From contig CAJUHQ010000115.1 of NCBI GenBank assembly GCA_910586095.1, positions 1 to 10,914 on the forward strand: a stretch of DNA of 10,914 nucleotides, given 5' to 3'. This stretch comes from an uncultured Lachnospiraceae bacterium. Its GTDB lineage: Bacteria > Bacillota > Clostridia > Lachnospirales > Lachnospiraceae. A program made the translations under genes and the position numbers. The notes under the pieces are model-generated. The model was not told where the DNA came from, did not search any database, and saw only the letters and a list, made by a program, of their open reading frames with translations. Of the stretch, positions 6,930 through 10,914 are shown one piece after another. Each line of letters opens with the position of its first letter. The first letter of the stretch is position 1.

Positions 6930-6972
6930 GAAACGCATCTATCAAAAGTGTTAGGGTAGATGCGTTTCTTTC
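6930..6972 (+). terminator. Second terminator-like hairpin in the MFS-GreA intergenic region
   Basis: GAAACGCATCTA (6930-6941) pairs perfectly with TAGATGCGTTTC (6957-6968); one G-U and one C-G pair extend it to 14 positions with an 11-base loop. It is followed by TTTC then GATTT, a moderate T-rich tail. It overlaps the 11-codon frame that starts at 6919. Confidence 0.5.
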
Positions 6973-7003
6973 GATTTACATTAAAATGATTACAAAAGAG
7001 TAC

Positions 7004-7032
7004 TTGATAAAGTGGAAAATGGGGAGTATGGA
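7004..7032 (+). promoter_or_regulatory. Weak candidate promoter of the GreA-family gene
   Basis: TTGATA (7004-7009) and TATGGA (7027-7032) are separated by 17 bases; the -35 matches four or five positions of the consensus, the -10 only three. It would start RNA near 7039, exactly where the next hairpin begins. I see no better candidate after the terminator at 6930-6972. Confidence 0.25.
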
Positions 7033-7037
7033 AGATT

Positions 7038-7073
7038 GATTTGAGATTTCGCTTCGCGGAGAAGACTTAAATC
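7038..7073 (+). other. Leader hairpin with ATTTGAG motif, copy C (partial)
   Basis: GATTTGAG (7038-7045) can pair with CTTAAATC (7066-7073, one G-U). Inside it, TTTCGC-TTC-GCGGAG (7047-7061) forms a second stem, with an asymmetric internal loop between. It shares ATTTGAG and a downstream CATGG (7076-7080) with copies A and B but has a longer gap between hairpin and CATGG. Confidence 0.4.
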
Positions 7074-7092
7074 TGCATGGCAGACGTTTTTT
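7072..7092 (+). terminator. Short hairpin with T-run in the GreA leader, possible attenuator
   Basis: TCTGC (7072-7076), ATG loop, GCAGA (7080-7084), then CG and six T (7087-7092). The five-base stem is weak for a terminator, but the T-run follows correctly and it lies in the leader of the next gene. Its left arm shares two bases with the preceding hairpin, so the two compete slightly. Confidence 0.3.
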
Positions 7093-7098
7093 ATTTCT

Positions 7099-7133
7099 AT
7101 TTGAGCCGCCAAAGGCGGCATGGAGGGATTAGT
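7099..7133 (+). promoter_or_regulatory. Hairpin-plus-RBS element in front of GreA, copy B
   Basis: ATTTGAG (7099-7105) leads into GCCGCC (7105-7110), AAA loop, GGCGGC (7114-7119), then ATGGAGGGATTAGT and the ATG at 7134. The GC-only stem ends three bases before the Shine-Dalgarno GGAGGG (7122-7127), so it could protect or tune translation initiation. Confidence 0.6.
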
Positions 7134-7637
7134 ATGAATGATAGGTTGACAAAAAAAGATATTCAAAAGATGGAGGAGGAGATCGAGCACAGAAAGCTTG
7201 TGATCCGCAAAGAAGCGTTAGAGGCTGTAAAGGAGGCACGGGCGCAAGGGGACTTGAGTGAGAATTTTGAGTATTATGCGGCGAAAAAATACAAGAATCA
7301 AAATGAGAGTCGCATCCGCTATCTCGAGCGTATGATTAAGACAGCACAAATTATAGAGGAGGATACCAAAGAGGATGAGATTGGTTTGAACAAAACAGTG
7401 GAAGTGAGGTTTGTGGAGGATGATACAATTGAGACATATCGCCTTGTCACTACTGTGCGAAATAATCCATTACAAGGGCTGATTAGTATTGAATCTCCGA
7501 TTGGGAAGGCTCTTGTAGGCCACAAGTGTGGAGATGTGGTGCATGTGCAAGTAAACAGTGAGTTTGGATATGATGTGATAGTTCAGTCCATAATCAATAC
7601 ACCAGACGACGATTCGATAGCACTTCGAAAGTTTTGA
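7134..7637 (+). CDS. greA: GreA/GreB-family transcription elongation factor
   Basis: A 167-residue factor that would enter the RNA polymerase secondary channel and stimulate cleavage of backtracked RNA. Residues 1-75 are the antiparallel coiled coil, with the tip segment ARAQGDLSENFEY. D40 and E43 match the Asp and Glu (41 and 44 in E. coli GreA) that act at the polymerase active site, so cleavage activity is expected. Residues 85-155 are the FKBP-like C-terminal domain, with the family signature SPIGKALVGHKCGDVV (121-136). The coil differs from housekeeping GreA (YYAAKKYKNQNESR instead of the usual DAAKEEQ pattern), so this may be a second, specialised copy. The ATG at 7134 is preferred over one at 7077 because GGAGGG lies six bases before it and homology starts there. 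It follows a hairpin-rich leader and has no operon partner. Confidence 0.88.
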   Translation: MNDRLTKKDIQKMEEEIEHRKLVIRKEALEAVKEARAQGDLSENFEYYAAKKYKNQNESRIRYLERMIKTAQIIEEDTKEDEIGLNKTVEVRFVEDDTIETYRLVTTVRNNPLQGLISIESPIGKALVGHKCGDVVHVQVNSEFGYDVIVQSIINTPDDDSIALRKF

Positions 7638-7664
7638 GGATACTCTATAATAAAGAATATCTTT

Positions 7665-7673
7665 TGGTACAAT
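7665..7673 (+). promoter_or_regulatory. Possible extended -10 promoter of the SMI1-LRR gene
   Basis: TGG-TACAAT (7665-7673) is an extended -10 with five of six consensus bases, but no good -35 is present. The start would fall near 7680, at the first base of an AT-rich perfect inverted repeat: GAAATTTT (7680-7687), GAAT, AAAATTTC (7692-7699). That repeat could be an operator or 5' stabilising hairpin. Confidence 0.3.
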
Positions 7674-7755
7674 ATGACAGAAATTTTGAATAAAATTTCC
7701 CCGTCCTGATTAGAGAATTCGCAAAAGCAGGCAAATGAGAGTGAGAGGAGAATGT

Positions 7756-9243
7756 ATGAATGGTTTACAAATCTATATGACAGAAGTGAGAAAATATTTT
7801 TTTGATTTGGAAGAACGTTTGCAGTGCAATTGTAATAAAACAGGTCTAGAACTACTAGCGACAAAAGTAGATAGTAGCCTTCCTGTCGATTTAAAAAAAT
7901 TGTATACTTGCTACGATGGAGAGAATGAGACACAGTACATGGGATTTTTTGCAGGCTTTACGTTTCTTTGTCTAGAAAGAGTGCTCGCTGAGTATGAGAT
8001 GTTCCAAACAGTAGAAGATGAGATGATCGCGATGGGAACTAGAGCAATTAGAGAAGAACCTATCTGTAAGTTACAGTGGATACCGTTTGCTTATGACTAT
8101 GGCAGAGCATATCTTGCTATGGATTTGTCGCCAGCTCAGGAGGGGAAAATAGGGCAGATCATTACAGTAGATTTTGATTGCAATCAAAGTTATTTGCTTG
8201 CTGACAGTTTAGAGGAGCTGTTTCACAAGATGGCACAATGGTTTCAGGAGGGAATTCTTACAGTTACTTCTGATCAAACGGATACCACACAACTATTAAT
8301 CACAGAAGTTACGGGGCATTTGCTCAATTCAATTGAAGAGTTGACAGCACCTTTAACAAGATCTGATGTACCTTTGATCCCTGTACCAAATCTATTTTGG
8401 CAAAAGCACTACACACAGGAACTTAGACAAAATGAACAGGGAATAGTTTGTGTGCCACTTGCAGCATTGACAAAAGAAAAGAGATTACTGATACAAGACG
8501 AATATGATTTGGATTGTACATTTTTTTCATATATGGAGAATCTAAAGGAATTGGTTATTCACAGCAGTGTTCTGACTCATATAAGTAGTATTGCAAAAGC
8601 ACCACAGTTAAAAAGCTTAATTATGGTAGATTGTATAGTAGTAGGAGAATCATTGTCAGCGCTTAAAGAAGCATCACAACTAAAAAAGATTAGTCTCAAC
8701 AAAATGTGTGGTGAAGGTCTTGACAATCTGCAAAGTCTAAAAAGCCTTAGAAGTCTTAGTATTAGAAACGTGACACAAGTTACACTAGAGAATCTAGCAG
8801 CATTTTCAAACTTGCAGGAATTAAGTATAGAAGATATGGGACTGAGAGATGGTTCCTTTATTGGAAAACTGCACAACCTTAAAAAGTTGAATTTACATCG
8901 TCATTGTATGAATAATTTAGATTTTTTGTTTTGTTTGCCCAAACTTACAAGTTTTAGATTGATGCAAAAAGCACAAAATGAAGAAGGGCTTTTGGCGGTT
9001 CATGATCTTGTCAATTTAAAAGAATTTGAATATCCTGTAAAAGATGTAACCATATATAAAAGGCATCCAAACTTAGAGATTGTTGGAATGGCAGCAGATG
9101 TAGAAGAGGAGTTTGACGTGTTTGAAGGCAGTAAAGTTTGTGGTTTTATGATCTGTGGTGCAGTGACACAACAACAAGTGGAATGTATCGCTCAAAAAAT
9201 GAGACAGTATATAAAACTTTATAGTTATGGCTCTTGCAGATAA
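7756..9243 (+). CDS. SMI1/KNR4-domain protein with C-terminal leucine-rich repeats
   Basis: A 495-residue soluble protein. Residues 38-168 fit the SMI1/KNR4 (SUKH) fold: LPVDLKKLYTCYDGE, GFFAGFTFLCLERVL, then WIPFAYDYG (108-116), AYLAMDLSP (118-126) and GKIGQIITVDFD, ending in a helix (SLEELFHKMAQWF). Residues 170-260 are an unassigned linker. From 263 to about 445 there are some eight leucine-rich repeats of 19-24 residues, such as LRSLSIRNVTQVTLENLAAFSN and the next starting LQELSIEDMGL. No signal peptide or membrane span is seen. The ATG at 7756 is chosen because AGGAG (7746-7750) lies five bases before it; the ATG at 7735 has no clear site. Bacterial SMI1/KNR4 domains often act as immunity proteins to secreted toxins, and LRRs are binding surfaces, but I see no toxin gene here. 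It may form a unit with the small gene 75 bases downstream. Codon choice looks more A-rich than its neighbours. Confidence 0.82.
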   Translation: MNGLQIYMTEVRKYFFDLEERLQCNCNKTGLELLATKVDSSLPVDLKKLYTCYDGENETQYMGFFAGFTFLCLERVLAEYEMFQTVEDEMIAMGTRAIREEPICKLQWIPFAYDYGRAYLAMDLSPAQEGKIGQIITVDFDCNQSYLLADSLEELFHKMAQWFQEGILTVTSDQTDTTQLLITEVTGHLLNSIEELTAPLTRSDVPLIPVPNLFWQKHYTQELRQNEQGIVCVPLAALTKEKRLLIQDEYDLDCTFFSYMENLKELVIHSSVLTHISSIAKAPQLKSLIMVDCIVVGESLSALKEASQLKKISLNKMCGEGLDNLQSLKSLRSLSIRNVTQVTLENLAAFSNLQELSIEDMGLRDGSFIGKLHNLKKLNLHRHCMNNLDFLFCLPKLTSFRLMQKAQNEEGLLAVHDLVNLKEFEYPVKDVTIYKRHPNLEIVGMAADVEEEFDVFEGSKVCGFMICGAVTQQQVECIAQKMRQYIKLYSYGSCR

Positions 9244-9318
9244 ATTTGCGATGCAATTTGAGTCAAAGCCTCAACTACGCCATGATTACAACAGGCTGCT
9301 CTGATATGGAGGATGGAG

Positions 9319-9687
9319 ATGGATTATTATTATCGTTATAAAAAGGCTAGGTTGACAGTTGATGATAAGCGATATCTTTATATTGTGCGACCGCGCGATG
9401 AGCTAATCAAAATAACAGTATATCCAGACAATGACAAAAGACCGTGGTTTGTCTGCATGTTTTCTTATGAAAGCACTTGGGGATTTGATGTATATCGTCC
9501 CAAAACTATAGAAATTTTAATTCGGTTTTATCAAAATAATCCGACAATATTTTCAAAAAGTATCTTTTGTGTACAGCACTGCAAAGAATTATTTGAAGAG
9601 CTGTTTCATTATTTTTTTGCTGATAGCACTCAAAATGAACGACAGCATTTTCTCAAAATATGTCAAAACCACCCCTGTGATTTCTAA
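9319..9687 (+). CDS. Small protein of unknown function
   Basis: A 122-residue soluble protein I do not recognise. It begins MDYYYRYKKARLTVDD and is rich in aromatic residues (many Tyr and Phe). An N-terminal half of likely beta strands (KRYLYIVRP, IKITVYPD, PWFVCMFSYES) is followed by predicted helices (TIEILIRFYQNN and CKELFEELFHYFFAD), which suggests a small alpha-beta fold. There is no signal peptide or membrane span. The ATG at 9319 is preferred to the ATG at 9313 because GGAGG (9308-9312) directly abuts the latter but is six bases from the former. It lies 75 bases after the SMI1-LRR gene on the same strand with no terminator between, so co-transcription is plausible. It stops seven bases before the end of the convergent AraC gene. 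It could be an accessory or partner protein; function is not inferable from sequence alone. Confidence 0.65.
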   Translation: MDYYYRYKKARLTVDDKRYLYIVRPRDELIKITVYPDNDKRPWFVCMFSYESTWGFDVYRPKTIEILIRFYQNNPTIFSKSIFCVQHCKELFEELFHYFFADSTQNERQHFLKICQNHPCDF

Positions 9688-9694
9688 TGTAACT

Positions 9695-10914
9695 TTATTG
9701 ATAGGGTTCATGTTCGCGCGTGGCGCTTTCACGATACAATTTTGGCGTATATCCTGTTCGTTTTTTAAATAGGCGGCTAAAATAATAGACGTCTGGAATA
9801 CCACATTGTTGTGCGATCGTCTTTGTGGGCATCTCTGTCACCACCAATAGTTTTTTGGCCTGCTCAATGCGTTGACGGTTGACAAAATCGGTCAATGGAA
9901 TACCAACTTCCTTCTTAAACAATGTAGATAGGTAACTGGCATTGATGTTGAGCCATTCTGACATTGCCTTTAGGCTGAGGTCTGCTGTCAGATCTGTGTT
10001 GATATACGTAATAATTTTTTGTGTCAATAAAGAATAGTCTTTTAAGGTATGTTTGCGAATCATGCGACAGTAGTTAAGGACAATTCGCGCCCAGATAGAA
10101 TAGCATTGATCCTTGCGCGTAACCTGCTCGATGAGCTGAACATTCTGGTTGGAATACAGGTCAATATGGATAGGATGAACGCCGGCCTCCTCTGCTTTTT
10201 TCCGAAGTAGCGTGTTAAAGGTAATTGAATAATCTTTATAGTCACGTAGTTCGTTGGACAAGCGACAAGGCAAAGTGACAGAGGAAAGTTTGGAGACGAG
10301 ATCCATTGCCTTGGCCTCGTTTCCATTAAAAACCGCATCTAGTAACTGTGCCTCTAAGGCATAACGCATTTCAATCATCTGGATACTCATCAAGGAATCA
10401 GCAGTGTCTCTATAACGCTGGTGATACGTTTCATACCAAGCATCCATATCATTTAGATCATGATAGATTGTCTTATATTGATTTTCTCCAAAAAGGCTAT
10501 TGCCCAAAGTAAGAAAAATACTAAAATAAACTGCGGGAGATGAGAAGGAAGCAAGACGCAGATAATAACTTTGTAAAACGGTATGCAGTTCTTGAGGGAG
10601 CTGCATTTTTGTAGTGATTTCATTGAGACGCGAAGGGCGCATCTCCTCAAATAGAATAGGACCACAGAGCATCAGTTTGGTACTGCCAGGAATCCGCAAA
10701 AAGCTGTATGTGCAGTGAAAAGTATCCTTTAGATGGCAGATGGTGTTTTCGCGTAACTCTTCAAAATAGCGATGGAGGAACTCAGGCTGATAATTTTCAA
10801 AAATAGCACAGCGAAGTCCGCCATCTAACCAGTCATAATCCTCACATGGGGGGGTTATAAAATGAACAGGTATACGATTATTTTCTAGTAAATCTTTTAC
10901 AAAAGACAATAAAG
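9695..10914 (-). CDS. AraC-family transcriptional regulator (5' end cut by window edge)
   Basis: About 405 residues are visible and the frame stays open to the window edge, so the true start lies beyond 10914; a TTG at 10909 is in frame but has no visible ribosome binding site. The C-terminal 110 residues are the AraC DNA-binding domain with two helix-turn-helix units: SLKAMSEWLNINASYLSTLF KKEVG first, and TIAQQCGIPDVYYFSRLFKK then TGYTPKLYR second. Those match the family signature closely. The N-terminal 290 residues are a sensor region I cannot place; it has an early PPCEDYDWLDGGLR segment and a CGPILFEE strand like those in regulators of Clostridia that sense small molecules or hosts. No target is evident: the convergent small gene ends seven bases away, and the divergent neighbour is off the window. 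No membrane span is seen, so this is a cytosolic regulator. Confidence 0.9.
   Translation of the reverse strand, partial: LLSFVKDLLENNRIPVHFITPPCEDYDWLDGGLRCAIFENYQPEFLHRYFEELRENTICHLKDTFHCTYSFLRIPGSTKLMLCGPILFEEMRPSRLNEITTKMQLPQELHTVLQSYYLRLASFSSPAVYFSIFLTLGNSLFGENQYKTIYHDLNDMDAWYETYHQRYRDTADSLMSIQMIEMRYALEAQLLDAVFNGNEAKAMDLVSKLSSVTLPCRLSNELRDYKDYSITFNTLLRKKAEEAGVHPIHIDLYSNQNVQLIEQVTRKDQCYSIWARIVLNYCRMIRKHTLKDYSLLTQKIITYINTDLTADLSLKAMSEWLNINASYLSTLFKKEVGIPLTDFVNRQRIEQAKKLLVVTEMPTKTIAQQCGIPDVYYFSRLFKKRTGYTPKLYRESATREHEPYQ

Noticed and set aside
6841..7133. A known riboswitch or T-box leader before the GreA-family gene
   Set aside because: I find none of the conserved cores of common riboswitches and no T-box sequence; only simple hairpins are visible.
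9256..9297. A further ATTTGAG followed by CCATGA before the small gene at 9319, as another hairpin-element copy
   Set aside because: Only a weak five-base TTGAG/CTCAA stem is possible, there is no AAA triloop, and the RBS lies elsewhere; probably chance.
7756..9687. A complete toxin-immunity pair made of SMI1-LRR and the 122-residue protein
   Set aside because: The small protein has no toxin domain, secretion signal or nuclease-like motif that I can see, so the pairing rests only on position.

Overview
The window looks like a chromosomal segment of a low-to-mid GC Gram-positive anaerobe of the Clostridia, most likely Lachnospiraceae. The grounds are AT-rich coding, strong GGAGG-type ribosome binding sites, and the mix of protein families: a membrane J-domain protein, a TrmB-type regulator with a fold-III decarboxylase, LacI and AraC regulators, an oxalate/formate-type MFS carrier, and a GreA paralogue. 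I see no rRNA, tRNA, CRISPR array, insertion sequence or phage gene. The assignment to Lachnospiraceae is inference from general familiarity, not from a search.

Layout. Bases 7-1854 (+) encode a one-pass membrane protein with an N-terminal J-like domain whose HPD motif reads HPE. Bases 1981-3998 (+) form a tight two-gene operon: a TrmB-family regulator whose stop codon overlaps (ATGA) the start of a LysA-like PLP decarboxylase. A LacI-family regulator runs the other way (4983-3931, -), and its last 22 codons are antisense to the end of the decarboxylase gene. A 465-base divergent intergenic region holds a good sigma-A promoter and a 15-bp leader hairpin, and leads into an OFA-family MFS transporter (5449-6762, +). 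A perfect bidirectional terminator (6841-6875) closes that unit.

Between this terminator and a GreA-family gene (7134-7637, +) lies a 258-base stretch dense in RNA hairpins. Two of them share the flanks ATTTGAG...CATGGA(A/G)G but have entirely different, fully paired stems around an AAA triloop. A third partial copy lies between them. This is the most unusual non-coding signal in the window. After GreA come a SMI1/KNR4-leucine-rich-repeat fusion protein (7756-9243, +), a 122-residue protein of unknown function (9319-9687, +), and a convergent AraC-family regulator (from 10914 down to 9695, -) whose 5' end is cut by the window edge.

How the parts may fit together. The TrmB-like protein probably controls the decarboxylase it is coupled to. 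The LacI protein may control itself and/or the divergent MFS carrier, which suggests uptake or exchange of a small carboxylate. The SMI1-LRR protein and its small neighbour look like accessory genes. Several start codons were moved downstream of the longest reading frame because a clear Shine-Dalgarno sequence supports the inner ATG (LacI 4983, MFS 5449, GreA 7134, SMI1-LRR 7756, small protein 9319).
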